Of a DNA stretch of 30,011 nucleotides, positions 8,521 to 16,859 are shown in pieces. The notes beneath the pieces were generated by a model. The model was given only the letters and a program-made list of their open reading frames with translations, did not search any database and was not told where the DNA came from. The translations under genes and the position numbers were made by a program. This DNA is from an uncultured Campylobacter sp. (GTDB lineage Bacteria; Campylobacterota; Campylobacteria; Campylobacterales; Campylobacteraceae), in contig NZ_CALIMS010000040.1 in the NCBI RefSeq assembly GCF_938045345.1, positions 1 through 30,011 of the forward strand. Direction: 5' to 3'. Each line of letters begins with the position of its first letter. The stretch's first letter is position 1.

Positions 8521-9684
8521 TTAGCTTTGTTTTACCGCGACTGCTTTTGCGACGAAAAATCCCACTGCCCCGGAAATTATCGAGCCTAAAAATACCGCGA
8601 GTTTATCGGTGTAGTGATACAGATCGCTGCCGCCGTATGCGAGACCATCGACGAAAAGTGCCATCGTAAAGCCGATACCACAGATAATTGCTACTGCGTA
8701 AAGCTGCGGCCAGCCTGCGTTTTCGGGCATGTAGGCGATTTTGGCTTTGATTAAGATCCAGCTAAAGGCAAAAATTCCGATCTGTTTACCGAAAAATAGT
8801 CCGAGCATTATACCCATAGGCACCGGACCGAAAAGGAAGCTAGGACTGATGCCTGCTAGCGAAACGCCTGCGTTTGTAAAGGCAAAGATCGGCAAGATGA
8901 AGAAATTTACGGGGTAGGCTAGGCCGTGTTCCATATCCTTTAGCATCGAGCCCGAGCGGGTCTTAAGCGGGATACAAAAGCCCGCAAGCACTCCTGCGAT
9001 AGTCGCGTGGATACCAGAGTTTAGTACCATTACCCACAGCACCACGGCCACGATGATAAACGGAAGCTTTTTATCGACGCCAAGTCTGCTCATCGCTAGC
9101 ATTATTGCGACACAGGTAGCTGCGCCGCCTAGATAGATTGCGTTTATGGTTGAGGAATAAAACAAAGCGATGATTAAAATTGCACACAGATCGTCCATTA
9201 TTGCAAGCGTTAAAACGAAAATTTTAAGGCTCGCGGGGATTTTTTTGCCCAAAAGTGCCATCACACCCACGGCAAAGGCTATGTCGGTCGCCGTCGGGAT
9301 CGCCCAGCCCTTCATCGCGACGGCATCGCCCCAGTTAATGATCGAAAATATAATCGCGGGCATCATTACTCCGCCCAAAGCTGCGAAGCTAGGAAGTAAA
9401 ATTTGAGAAAAATGGCGTAGCTGCCCTTCGATCTTTTCGCGCTTTAGCTCAAGTCCGATAGCGAAGAAAAATATCGCCATGAGCACATCGTTTACCAAAA
9501 AATGCATCGATTCATCGAGCTTTGCAGGGCCGACGCCTATGGTGAAGTTTAGATGTAAAAACGCCTCATAATATTTTGATAAAAAGTCCACATTTTGAGC
9601 TACGATTGCAAAAACGGCCGATAGAAGTAATATAACGCCGGCGCTACTTTCACTTGATAAAATTTTCTTAATGATATGTTGCAC
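8521..9684 (-). CDS. nhaA: Na+/H+ antiporter NhaA
   Basis: The 387-residue inner-membrane protein exchanges sodium for protons and helps in pH and sodium homeostasis. It has about twelve hydrophobic segments and is nearly the length of the E. coli protein. The key residues are in place: D134 in PTATDIAFAVGVM and the ion-binding pair D164-D165 in AIMDDLCAILI. The FFFAIGLELKRE motif (about 72-83) is typical of the family. The start is ATG at 9684 with AAGGAAGC upstream. It lies 64 bases downstream of hemJ on the same strand and may be read through from that operon or from its own promoter. Confidence 0.96.
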   Translation of the reverse strand: MQHIIKKILSSESSAGVILLLSAVFAIVAQNVDFLSKYYEAFLHLNFTIGVGPAKLDESMHFLVNDVLMAIFFFAIGLELKREKIEGQLRHFSQILLPSFAALGGVMMPAIIFSIINWGDAVAMKGWAIPTATDIAFAVGVMALLGKKIPASLKIFVLTLAIMDDLCAILIIALFYSSTINAIYLGGAATCVAIMLAMSRLGVDKKLPFIIVAVVLWVMVLNSGIHATIAGVLAGFCIPLKTRSGSMLKDMEHGLAYPVNFFILPIFAFTNAGVSLAGISPSFLFGPVPMGIMLGLFFGKQIGIFAFSWILIKAKIAYMPENAGWPQLYAVAIICGIGFTMALFVDGLAYGGSDLYHYTDKLAVFLGSIISGAVGFFVAKAVAVKQS

Positions 9685-9748
9685 ATGCTTCCTTTAAAAT
9701 TTTGCTCTAATTTTATGCAAATTTTAATTAAATTTTTATCAAAACGGG

Positions 9749-10189
9749 CTAGTTACTCGGTAAATTCGGCATTATTAGCATTGCATAAAGTATTATAAAC
9801 ATTATGATCGTAGGGCCTTCGTTGATCGCACGGAAGTATTTTCCGCTCCTGTGGCACTCGTTTTTTTCAAATTTATACATATAATAATACAGCCACAAAT
9901 GATAACAGATTAGCAAAACTCCGGCTAGTAATTTTATATGAAAATATCCCATTTTCATAAGCCCCGGATTTAAAATAATAAGCATCACGCCGCTAAAAAC
10001 CGTCACTGCCATTGCTATCCAGCCGATCGCGTGATACAGCATCCGCTCCATCTTTTTAACGACCTTTACGAAATCCGGCTTGTCTAAATTTTCAGCGTGA
10101 TAAACATACAGACGCGGCATATAAAATAGCATCGCCATCCATGAAATAAAACCCGCAAAATGGACAAATTTAAACCAATAGTAACTCAT
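9749..10189 (-). CDS. hemJ: Protoporphyrinogen oxidase HemJ
   Basis: HemJ converts protoporphyrinogen IX to protoporphyrin IX in the inner membrane, the penultimate step of haem synthesis. The 146-residue protein has four transmembrane helices. It has the conserved H10 (FKFVHFAGFISWM) and K86 (FHIKLLAG), the two residues known to be essential in the family, and the FYMPRLYVYH motif. The start is ATG at 10189 with AAGGAGAAAA upstream, ten bases after the TM2/SHOCT gene. Campylobacters generally use HemJ in place of HemG or HemY. Confidence 0.93.
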   Translation of the reverse strand: MSYYWFKFVHFAGFISWMAMLFYMPRLYVYHAENLDKPDFVKVVKKMERMLYHAIGWIAMAVTVFSGVMLIILNPGLMKMGYFHIKLLAGVLLICYHLWLYYYMYKFEKNECHRSGKYFRAINEGPTIIMFIILYAMLIMPNLPSN

Positions 10190-10198
10190 TTTTTCTCC

Positions 10199-10591
10199 TT
10201 AATCTCTCATTAAAATTTCTTTTCGCGCTTCGAATTCCTCTTTAGAAATCGCGCCTTTTTGATACAGCTCATAAAGTGCATCGACCTTTTTCAGACGCCC
10301 CTCGTAGTCGTCTTCCTCCGTCTCACTTACAAAAGCATTTAAATCTTCCACCCAAATTCCTACGAAAAATATATCTAGCAAAATCCAAATTCCCCAAATC
10401 GCCCAAAACAAAAAGCCCACTAAAAACCATAGTGTAAAGCTCCCTAGCCAAAATAGCGCGATTTGAGCAAATCCGCTGATAAATTTACCGCAATAAATTC
10501 TATGCAGTCCGCCGCCGATCGGCATAGCTGCGATCCACGAAAACGCACCTAAAAACCAAAGTGCGTAAGCGATATAATTATTTCTCTTCAT
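10199..10591 (-). CDS. TM2-domain membrane protein with C-terminal SHOCT motif
   Basis: The 130-residue protein has three to four hydrophobic segments. The middle part resembles a TM2 domain (GGGLHRIYCGKFISGFAQIA followed by WGIWILLDIFFVG), and the last 30 residues form a SHOCT-like short helix pair (LYELYQKGAISKEEFEARKEIL), a module often attached to membrane or binding proteins. Molecular role is unknown. The start ATG at 10591 lies inside the lspA 3' end (14-base overlap) with AAGGAG before it, so it is translationally coupled to lspA. Confidence 0.8.
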   Translation of the reverse strand: MKRNNYIAYALWFLGAFSWIAAMPIGGGLHRIYCGKFISGFAQIALFWLGSFTLWFLVGFLFWAIWGIWILLDIFFVGIWVEDLNAFVSETEEDDYEGRLKKVDALYELYQKGAISKEEFEARKEILMRD

Positions 10592-11039
10592 TTTTCTCCT
10601 TTTTTGCGGTGCGTAAGCCCTGAAAAATAAAAATCACCACGGCTAGATCGATCATCACGTCGGCGAAATTAAACACCGCAAACTCAAACCACTTATGCCA
10701 TGCGACATAATCTACGACGCCGTCGCGAATGAAGCGATCGAGCAGGTTTGAACAGCCCCCCGCGAGCATCAGCGCAAACGGCGCCCAGTGCTCGCAAAAG
10801 AGCTTTTTATGACAAAATACATACGCCGCAAGCGCCAAGATCAGCACGATCTGGATAAATTTTAAATTTTCGCCCAAAAACGCAAACATCGAAAACGCAA
10901 CGCCGCGGTTAAGCGTAAGCTCTAGCGAAAAAAACTCGCCCTGCCACGAAAAGCCGTTTAAAAACAGAAGTTTGATCGCTTGATCGATCGCGAAGATCAC
11001 CACAAAAAGCAGGATAAATTTAATACAGGTCTTAGCCAT
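10578..11039 (-). CDS. lspA: Lipoprotein signal peptidase (signal peptidase II)
   Basis: LspA cleaves the signal peptide of prolipoproteins in the inner membrane. The 153-residue protein has four transmembrane helices and the two catalytic aspartates in their motifs, D101 (GGCSNLLDRFIRDGVVDY) and D127 (FNFADVMIDLAV), plus the N-terminal DQAIK and LTLNRGVAFSMF motifs. The start is ATG at 11039 with only a weak ribosome site. It follows glmM by 98 bases, the glmM-lspA order seen in other campylobacters. Confidence 0.96.
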   Translation of the reverse strand: MAKTCIKFILLFVVIFAIDQAIKLLFLNGFSWQGEFFSLELTLNRGVAFSMFAFLGENLKFIQIVLILALAAYVFCHKKLFCEHWAPFALMLAGGCSNLLDRFIRDGVVDYVAWHKWFEFAVFNFADVMIDLAVVIFIFQGLRTAKKEKNEEK

Positions 11040-11137
11040 CTCGCAGCCTAAATTTAAATATGTAAAGCCTGCATTTTTTGTCCGCGCTTTTTGTACCGAG
11101 CCATGAGCTTGTCGCGCCGTAAAATTTCACCGCAACG

Positions 11138-12478
11138 CTACTCATTTAGGGCTTTAGTAAAAAATTTCTCGACCTCGTCCATTCGCTTTTGAAGCATTTT
11201 TTCGTTTTTGCCCTCGATTAAGAGGCGGATAACGTTTTCGGTGCCGGAGTAGCGAAAGAGCGAGCGGATTTTGTCCGCTTTGAGGCTTGCTTCAAACTCC
11301 TTTAGCCCTTTTAATTTTTCAAGCGGCTTTTTATCCGCGATCTTTAAATTTCGTAAAATTTGAGGATACGGCTTAAGCATTGATGAGAGTTCGCTCGCTT
11401 TTTTGTGCGTATCCAGCATGCAGGCGGCGAATTGCAGCGCGCTTGCGATGCCGTCGCCCGTTTTGGCATAATCACCGAAAATCACGTGCCCGCTCTGCTC
11501 GCCGCCGAAATTTGCGCCCAGCTCGCGCATCATCTCAAGTACGAATTTATCGCCGACGTTGCAGCGATGAAGTGCGATGCCGTGTTTGGCTAAAAAATCC
11601 TCCAGCGCGGAGTTGCTCATCACCGTCGCGATCATCTGATCGCCCGCAAGGCGTTTTTTCTCTTTCAAATAAACCGCTAAAATTCCAAGTAGCGCGTCAC
11701 CGTGGATGATCTCGCCGTTTTCATCCACGACTACGAGCCTATCGGCATCCCCGTCGAAGGCAAAGCCGACATCGGCGCGTAATCTTTTGACCTCCGAGGC
11801 TAAATTTTGCGGGCTTAGTGCGCCGCAAGCATCATTAATATTTTTGCCATTAGGTTCGTCGCCGATGACGATAGTTTCGGCCCCTAGCTCGTTAAATACG
11901 GTAGGTGCGACCTTGTAGCTTGCTCCGTTTGCGCAATCAAGCACGACGCGAAGCCCGTGCAGCGTCTTTTGTTTAGGGAAGGAATTTTTAATATGCACGA
12001 TATATCTGCCGATGACGTCGTCTACGCGTTTTGCGGCGCCTATCTGCATCATTTTGGTGCGCGCTTCGGCGATGAGCTCGTCGTTAAAATAAATTTTTTC
12101 GATCTGCGCTTCCTCTTTTTCGTCGAGTTTAAAGCCTTCGCTGTTGAAAAATTTAATACCGTTGTCGTAGTATGGATTGTGGCTCGCGCTTATCATGATG
12201 CCTGCGTCGCAGCGCATGTCCTCGGTGAGAAATGCGATCGCAGGAGTAGGCATCGGTCCGATCTGGCGGACGTTGTAGCCCACGGAGGTAAGGCCCGCTA
12301 CGATCGCGGTTTCTATCATATAGCCGCTTCTGCGGGTATCTTTGCCGACTAAAATCATATTCGTAACAGAATTTTTCCTAAAATAAATCCCCGCCGCCAT
12401 CGCTACGCGCATCGCAAGCTCGGCGGTTAGAAATTCTCCCGCTTTACCGCGTACGCCGTCCGTTCCGAAAAGTTTCAT
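11138..12478 (-). CDS. glmM: Phosphoglucosamine mutase GlmM
   Basis: GlmM interconverts glucosamine-6-phosphate and glucosamine-1-phosphate for UDP-GlcNAc, peptidoglycan and lipopolysaccharide synthesis. The 446-residue protein has the phosphoserine loop ISASHNP (S99 is the expected phosphorylated residue), the metal loop DGDADRLVVVD, the sugar-binding GGEQSGHVIFGDYAKTGDG and the phosphate-binding RYSGTENVIRLLIEG. I prefer ATG at 12478, which has GAGGA seven bases upstream, over a TTG two codons earlier. It heads the minus-strand group glmM-lspA-TM2-hemJ-nhaA. Confidence 0.97.
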   Translation of the reverse strand: MKLFGTDGVRGKAGEFLTAELAMRVAMAAGIYFRKNSVTNMILVGKDTRRSGYMIETAIVAGLTSVGYNVRQIGPMPTPAIAFLTEDMRCDAGIMISASHNPYYDNGIKFFNSEGFKLDEKEEAQIEKIYFNDELIAEARTKMMQIGAAKRVDDVIGRYIVHIKNSFPKQKTLHGLRVVLDCANGASYKVAPTVFNELGAETIVIGDEPNGKNINDACGALSPQNLASEVKRLRADVGFAFDGDADRLVVVDENGEIIHGDALLGILAVYLKEKKRLAGDQMIATVMSNSALEDFLAKHGIALHRCNVGDKFVLEMMRELGANFGGEQSGHVIFGDYAKTGDGIASALQFAACMLDTHKKASELSSMLKPYPQILRNLKIADKKPLEKLKGLKEFEASLKADKIRSLFRYSGTENVIRLLIEGKNEKMLQKRMDEVEKFFTKALNE

Positions 12479-12528
12479 TATCAAATCCTCAATTCAAATA
12501 AATTTTTCTTATTCTAGCAAAAATTTTG

Positions 12529-12534
12529 TATAAT
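12529..12534 (+). promoter_or_regulatory. -10 element (TATAAT) for the cold-shock-domain gene
   Basis: A perfect TATAAT lies 37 bases before the TTG start at 12571, preceded by T-rich sequence as is usual for Campylobacter sigma70 promoters. It also argues against starting translation upstream at the TTG at 12526, which would lie before the transcript. Confidence 0.55.
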
Positions 12535-12570
12535 TATCATTTATCAAACAAATTTTTAAGGAGCCAGTGC

Positions 12571-13305
12571 TTGAGAGGAATCATCAAAACGCATCTCGAT
12601 CAAAAACAATACGGTTTTATAAAAGGCGATGACGGCAAGGATTACTTTTTTCGTTATTCGTCGTTTGATGATACGGATAAAAGTAAAATATGTGAAAAAC
12701 TTCTGGTAGATTTTGATCCAAAAGCAACGCCAAAAGGATACGTAGCCACAAAGATACAGGTGGTAGGTAAAGGAGCTGTAGGTTATGCATCACCTGATAA
12801 ATTTCTCTGTAGTGTAACGGATAAATTTAGAGATTTTGAAATTCTTGAATTTTCGAAATGGATGGTAATGGGTAGCTCTAGAAATCCTAACGAAGCGAAA
12901 GAAGATATGATTAATCGAGCTAAAATGATTGGAGCAAACGCACTTGTAAAAGTAGAATACTTTCGATCCACGGGGGAAGAAACGAGCGACAGCGGAAGAG
13001 GAACACATTATTTTACCATACATAGTTGTAGAGCAATAGCGGTAAATATAGGTAAAAGAGTCGTTAATGGCAGTATAATTGACGATTTTATTTGTATTGA
13101 TAAAAGAGCCGCTTATTTAAAAAGTAAACTTGTTGCAAAAACAAGAAGAGCTAAATTGTATAGGCTGATATTTTGGATAGTCATATTGTGTGTATCTTTA
13201 GGTTTATACGTTTCGAATAGAGTAATATTTGCAGTTATCCTTATCGTCATAGCGTATATATTTAGTCATGCTACGAATTACGATTGGTGGCTAGTAGAAA
13301 TTTGA
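12571..13305 (+). CDS. Cold-shock-domain protein with YbjQ-like middle region and C-terminal membrane anchor
   Basis: This 244-residue protein is not a known named gene. Residues 1-65 look like a cold-shock (OB-fold) nucleic-acid-binding domain: RGIIKTHLDQKQYGFIKGD has the RNP1-like YGFI and DYFFRYSSF the RNP2-like aromatic strand. A middle part (about 85-170) contains RAKMIGANALVKVEYF, resembling the repeated GANA-V-V motif of YbjQ/heavy-metal-binding-like domains. The C-terminus has two hydrophobic helices (about 190-235) ending in a short polar tail. The TTG start at 12571 is chosen because AAGGAG (12558-12563) precedes it by seven bases and the CSD begins there. It may be a membrane-tethered RNA-binding protein (inference). 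Confidence 0.7.
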   Translation: MRGIIKTHLDQKQYGFIKGDDGKDYFFRYSSFDDTDKSKICEKLLVDFDPKATPKGYVATKIQVVGKGAVGYASPDKFLCSVTDKFRDFEILEFSKWMVMGSSRNPNEAKEDMINRAKMIGANALVKVEYFRSTGEETSDSGRGTHYFTIHSCRAIAVNIGKRVVNGSIIDDFICIDKRAAYLKSKLVAKTRRAKLYRLIFWIVILCVSLGLYVSNRVIFAVILIVIAYIFSHATNYDWWLVEI

Positions 13306-13362
13306 GAGCAAAACAAGTTTTAAATACCGCTTAAATTAAGCGTCGATTAAATATTTTTTACG

Positions 13363-13368
13363 TATAAT
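13363..13368 (+). promoter_or_regulatory. -10 element (TATAAT) for rpsT
   Basis: TATAAT lies 32 bases before the rpsT ATG, after a T-rich stretch (TATTTTTTACG), which fits the usual Campylobacter promoter form. The ribosome site AAAAGGAACG lies between it and the start. Confidence 0.6.
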
Positions 13369-13400
13369 CGCAGGTTCAAATTTAACCGAAAAGGAACGTT

Positions 13401-13673
13401 ATGGCAAATCACAAATCCGCCGAAAAACGCGCGAGACAAACCATAAAAAGAACGGAGCGAAATAGATTTTATCGCACCAGAGTAAAAAATATCACAAAAG
13501 CCGTAAGAGAGGCGGTCGAGAGCAAGGATCTAGACGCAGCGACTCAGGCTCTAAAAACGGCTAATGAAAGCTTCCACAGCTTCGTAAGCAGGGGCTTTTT
13601 GAAAAAACAGACCGCGAGCAGAAAAGTAAGCCGCCTAGCCAAACTCGTAAATTCTTTAAAAACCGCCGCGTAA
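13401..13673 (+). CDS. rpsT: 30S ribosomal protein S20
   Basis: S20 binds 16S rRNA early in small-subunit assembly. The 90-residue basic protein begins MANHKSAEKRARQTIKR and has the characteristic SFHSFVSRGFLKKQTASRKVSRLAKLVN C-terminal helix region. It has its own promoter and an AAGGAACG ribosome site, and is followed 24 bases later by prfA, an order conserved in Campylobacter. Confidence 0.98.
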   Translation: MANHKSAEKRARQTIKRTERNRFYRTRVKNITKAVREAVESKDLDAATQALKTANESFHSFVSRGFLKKQTASRKVSRLAKLVNSLKTAA

Positions 13674-13697
13674 GCGCTCCTTACGCATAAAATTTAA

Positions 13698-14765
13698 ATG
13701 CTAGCCGATAAACTAAAGCCTTTTTTGGATCGCTATGACGAGCTTTCGCGCATGCTTAGCGATCCCGCTGTTACCGCGGATATCGCCAATATGACTGCAT
13801 TATCTAAGGAGCAGCGCAATATCGAGCCGATCAAAGAGGCGGCTAGCGAGTATCTTAAAATTTTAGATCAGATCGAAGAAAACAAAGCCCTGCTAAGCGA
13901 TGCCGATCTCGGCGAGCTAGCCAAAGAGGAGCTTAAAAGCTTAGAGACGCAAAAGCCGCAGCTCGAAGAAAAAATCAAAATTTTGCTGCTTCCAAAAGAC
14001 CCCAACGACGATAAGAATATCTTTTTGGAGATCCGCGCCGGTACAGGCGGCGACGAAGCGGCGCTGTTTGCGGGCGATCTGCTAGGCGCGTATCTGCGCT
14101 ACGCCGATCTTCGCGGCTATAAATGCGAGATCGTAAGCACTAGCGAAGGCAGCGTCGGCGGCTACAAAGAAGCGATCTTGCTCGTAAAGGGTGCGGGAGC
14201 GTATTCGCGGCTGAAATTTGAAGGCGGCACCCACCGCGTGCAGCGCGTCCCCGAAACGGAGAGCCAGGGCAGGGTGCATACCTCCGCGATCACCGTCGCC
14301 GTGATGCCCGAGATCGAGGATAGCGAGATACAGATCAATCCGAACGATCTTCGCATCGACGTTATGCGCAGCTCCGGCCACGGCGGGCAGTCCGTAAATA
14401 CCACCGATAGCGCCGTTCGTATCACTCACATCCCGACCGGTTTAGTCGTCACCAACCAAGACGGCAAGGACCAGCACAAAAACAAAGAGGCGGCGATGAA
14501 GGTGCTAAAGGCGCGCCTTTATGATATGCAGGAGCAGGAGCGGCTCGAAAAGGAGCGCAAAGATCGCAAGGATCAGGTAGGCACCGGCGACCGCTCGGGG
14601 CGGATTCGTACCTACAACTATCCGCAAAACCGTATCAGCGACCACCGCATAAATTTAACACTTTACCGCCTGGACGCGATCATGGCGGGCGGCTTGTTCG
14701 ACGAGATCATCGACCCGCTCATAGCGCACTCTCAAGCCGAAGCGATCGCAAACGCGGGCTATTGA
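13698..14765 (+). CDS. prfA: Peptide chain release factor 1
   Basis: RF1 recognises UAA and UAG and triggers peptide release. In this 355-residue protein the codon-recognition tripeptide reads P185-E-T187 (RVPETESQGRVH), the P-x-T form of RF1 rather than the SPF of RF2. The catalytic GGQ (residues 229-231, in SSGHGGQSVNTTDSAVR) is the site of glutamine methylation in the family. The start is ATG at 13698. No strong ribosome site is visible, and coupling to rpsT is likely. Confidence 0.98.
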   Translation: MLADKLKPFLDRYDELSRMLSDPAVTADIANMTALSKEQRNIEPIKEAASEYLKILDQIEENKALLSDADLGELAKEELKSLETQKPQLEEKIKILLLPKDPNDDKNIFLEIRAGTGGDEAALFAGDLLGAYLRYADLRGYKCEIVSTSEGSVGGYKEAILLVKGAGAYSRLKFEGGTHRVQRVPETESQGRVHTSAITVAVMPEIEDSEIQINPNDLRIDVMRSSGHGGQSVNTTDSAVRITHIPTGLVVTNQDGKDQHKNKEAAMKVLKARLYDMQEQERLEKERKDRKDQVGTGDRSGRIRTYNYPQNRISDHRINLTLYRLDAIMAGGLFDEIIDPLIAHSQAEAIANAGY

Positions 14766-15195
14766 GCCTTTTAAAATTTAATTTTAATTCTCATATTTTC
14801 AAAATTTCGCTGCAATTTCGCTGCGAAATTTTACTTTAAATTTAACTGCTAGCCTTTGGGGCAACGTGTTTAACGGCTTTTGCCTTGGCAAATTTTACTT
14901 TAAATTTAGCCGTAAACTTCGCTTGAAATTCCGCCTTTTTAAATTTAAAATCTATTCGTTGCGCCGCATCGACGCGCTGCCTGGCGTTTTAAATTTCTCT
15001 GTTTTTTTAAAATGCGCGCCTCAAACGCCGTTTTAAAATTTACGCAGACACGAGCAGACGAGGAGTCGCTGCGATAAATTTAAGTCAAATTTTATTTCTA
15101 GCCATCTTTTAATTTGTTTCTTATCTTTGGACTATTAAAATCCCGCTTCGTTTCATTCGTAAATTTGAAACGTATCTTAAAAACAAGGAAAGCCG
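14766..15195. other. 430-base non-coding spacer dense in AAATTT words
   Basis: No gene or RNA is recognised here. The stretch is filled with AAATTT/TTTAAA words and contains an exact 19-base direct repeat, AAATTTTACTTTAAATTTA, at 14826-14844 and 14890-14908. The last bases hold the ribosome site of the SemiSWEET gene (ACAAGGAAAGCC before 15196). Confidence 0.6.
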
Positions 15196-15452
15196 ATGAG
15201 TGAAAGAAATTTACAAATTTTAGGTTGGGCGGGCACATGTCTGTCGGTCATCATGTACGTATCTTATGTGCCGAACATAATGGCAAATTTAGACGGCAAC
15301 AAAGTCCCGTTTCTCCAGCCGCTCGCAGCCGCGATAAACTGCACGATATGGGTTAGCTACGGTCTTTTAAAGCCTAAAAAGACTATCCGCTCGCCGCGGC
15401 AAATTTCCCGGGGATCATCTTTGGGCTACTAACCGCAATAACGGCGCTTTAA
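15196..15452 (+). pseudogene. SemiSWEET/PQ-loop sugar transporter with a frameshift near its 3' end
   Basis: The annotated frame gives 78 residues: two clear transmembrane helices of a SemiSWEET (YVSYVPNIMANL has the PQ-loop-like proline; NCTIWVSYGLLKPKK ends the second). After KPKK the frame leaves the family pattern (TIRSPRQISRG, stop at 15432). One base back, from 15381, the reading continues DYPLAAANFPGIIFGLLTAI and ends TAL then TAA at 15452, the expected third helix, giving about 85 residues. The shift falls at T-AAA-AAG (15375-15381). It could be a one-base deletion, a sequencing error, or -1 slippage on AAA-AAG. SemiSWEETs work as dimers in the inner membrane and carry small sugars; without helix three the product is probably inactive. 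Confidence 0.75.
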
Positions 15453-15715
15453 ACCGCGCCTTTAGCGGCTTGATAAATTTCAAAATCGCCCGCGCCGCAC
15501 CTTGTCTGCCGCGTCTGTACAGCGCACCCACCTGCCACGCTGAGTCCGAGCTAACTTGTCGCAAGCGTACCCGCACCTCACATATCCATTACGACGCGGC
15601 TTTAAATTTCACAAAATCGTCCGTGCCGAATTCAAGTCTGCCGAATTTAAATAACTTTTATACAAAATTTGATAAGCTTATTTTGATTAAAATTTTATCT
15701 TTAAAAGGACGAAAA

Positions 15716-16561
15716 ATGAAAAAGGTCATCACTTGCGTCGATCAAAATGCGCTTGCCCCAGCGGTTAGAGATTATGGAATTTATGTCGCTAAAACCTTGG
15801 GTGCCGAGCTCGTGTTTATTCACGTGGTTGAAATCCCGGAGCTTGGCGAGAATTTTTATGGGCTAGCCGCAGGCGGAATCGTCCTAGGAGAGAATGATAT
15901 CCTTACAAACAGCTACGGAAGTCCCACACTAGGCGGCGTGGATGCAGAAAAGGACCACGAAGAAGCCGAAGCGATGCTGGATGAATATATCTGCGCCGCG
16001 ACTGCTGCGGGCGTAAAGGCGAGTAAGATCATTAAAGATGGCGATTTTATCGACGTTATCGCTGAGTACAAGGACGAAGCCGAAATTTTTGTACTCGGTA
16101 TCAAGGGCTCAAATAACGAGGACGTAGGCTTTAACGCAAGCGTGCTGATAAAGGAGCTTCACGTGCCGTCGCTGCTCGTGAATAAGGAATTTTCACCTAT
16201 TAACTCCGTGCTCATTGCGTTTGACGGCACTGACGCGGCGAAACGCACGCTTGAGTTTATAAAGGGCTCAAAGCTTCTTGCGAGCGCGCATAAGCATGTC
16301 TTGCACATCAATGCGGGTGCCGCAGAGGGCGAGCGGACGCTGGATCTAGCGCGAGAAATTTTAGGCACTCAAAACGCCACTTTCAAATTCATCCAAGCCG
16401 AAGTGCCCGCCGATGAGATCATCAAATATCGCCGCGCTAATAACCTCGATCTCATCGCTACCGGTGCCTTTACGAAGGGGTTTTTCAAAAAGCTCTTTTT
16501 AGGCAGCGTCTCCGAGGATATCTTGCACAATGCGCTTGTACCGGTGCTAGTGCTATCGTAA
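15716..16561 (+). CDS. Universal stress protein with two tandem UspA domains
   Basis: The 281-residue protein has two Usp folds. The first (about 1-155) starts MKKVITCVDQNALAPAVRDY and has FIHVVE; the second (about 160-281) starts SVLIAFDGTDAAKRTL and ends with the nucleotide-binding pattern TGAFTKGFFKKLFLGSVSEDILHNALVPVLVLS, which fits G-2x-G-9x-G-S. ATP binding by the second domain is therefore plausible. I use ATG at 15716, with AAAAGGACG upstream, rather than an in-frame start 246 bases earlier whose extra residues match nothing. It is similar in layout to UspE-type proteins; its role in stress survival is inferred from the family. A strong terminator follows. Confidence 0.9.
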   Translation: MKKVITCVDQNALAPAVRDYGIYVAKTLGAELVFIHVVEIPELGENFYGLAAGGIVLGENDILTNSYGSPTLGGVDAEKDHEEAEAMLDEYICAATAAGVKASKIIKDGDFIDVIAEYKDEAEIFVLGIKGSNNEDVGFNASVLIKELHVPSLLVNKEFSPINSVLIAFDGTDAAKRTLEFIKGSKLLASAHKHVLHINAGAAEGERTLDLAREILGTQNATFKFIQAEVPADEIIKYRRANNLDLIATGAFTKGFFKKLFLGSVSEDILHNALVPVLVLS

Positions 16562-16588
16562 TCGCAAGACCAAACGCCGATAAACGCT

Positions 16589-16628
16589 AAATTCCGTCGC
16601 TTACGTTATTTTAAAGCGGCGGAATTTT
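16589..16628 (+). terminator. Rho-independent terminator after the universal stress gene
   Basis: The arms at 16589-16602 and 16614-16627 form a 14-base stem with a single G-T wobble (16597 with 16619), an 11-base loop and T-rich sequence at the end (TTTTAG). It lies 28 bases past the stop. This is the clearest intrinsic terminator in the window. Confidence 0.7.
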
Positions 16629-16780
16629 AGAATTTTAAATTTTTCAATCCTTCGTTTTTCAAATTCATATACTTTTTAAAATTCATAGAAATTTTGCTTG
16701 AAAATTCGTCAATATATCTTATTAAATTCCGTTAAATTAGTAATTGCATATATAATTTTATGATTTAGTTTATTAAAAAT

Positions 16781-16813
16781 TTTATTATTATTTAAGAGGA
16801 ATTGTAAGATAAT
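16781..16813 (+). promoter_or_regulatory. Candidate iron-responsive promoter of the first TonB receptor
   Basis: TTTATTATTATTTAA (16781-16795) is followed by GAGGAATTGTAAGATAAT, which offers a -10 such as GATAAT (16808-16813). The same 15 bases, followed by a closely similar GAGAAATTATAATATA, occur before the other TonB receptor at 23352-23366. A/T-rich Fur-box-like sites are expected at such genes; the assignment to Fur is inference. Confidence 0.5.
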
Positions 16814-16859
16814 CCCGCCAGTAAATTGATATAGATTATAAAATCTAAAAAGAATTTTT

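Noticed and set aside
11957..12352. A 131-codon open frame opposite glmM
   Set aside because: It lies wholly within glmM, which has all its catalytic motifs; the product resembles no family.
14082..14429. A 115-codon minus-strand frame within prfA
   Set aside because: It is a shadow of the release-factor gene, with no start signals.
15470..15715. N-terminal extension of the universal stress protein
   Set aside because: The extra ~80 residues match nothing, and a strong ribosome site and family-like start (MKKVITCVDQ) occur at 15716.
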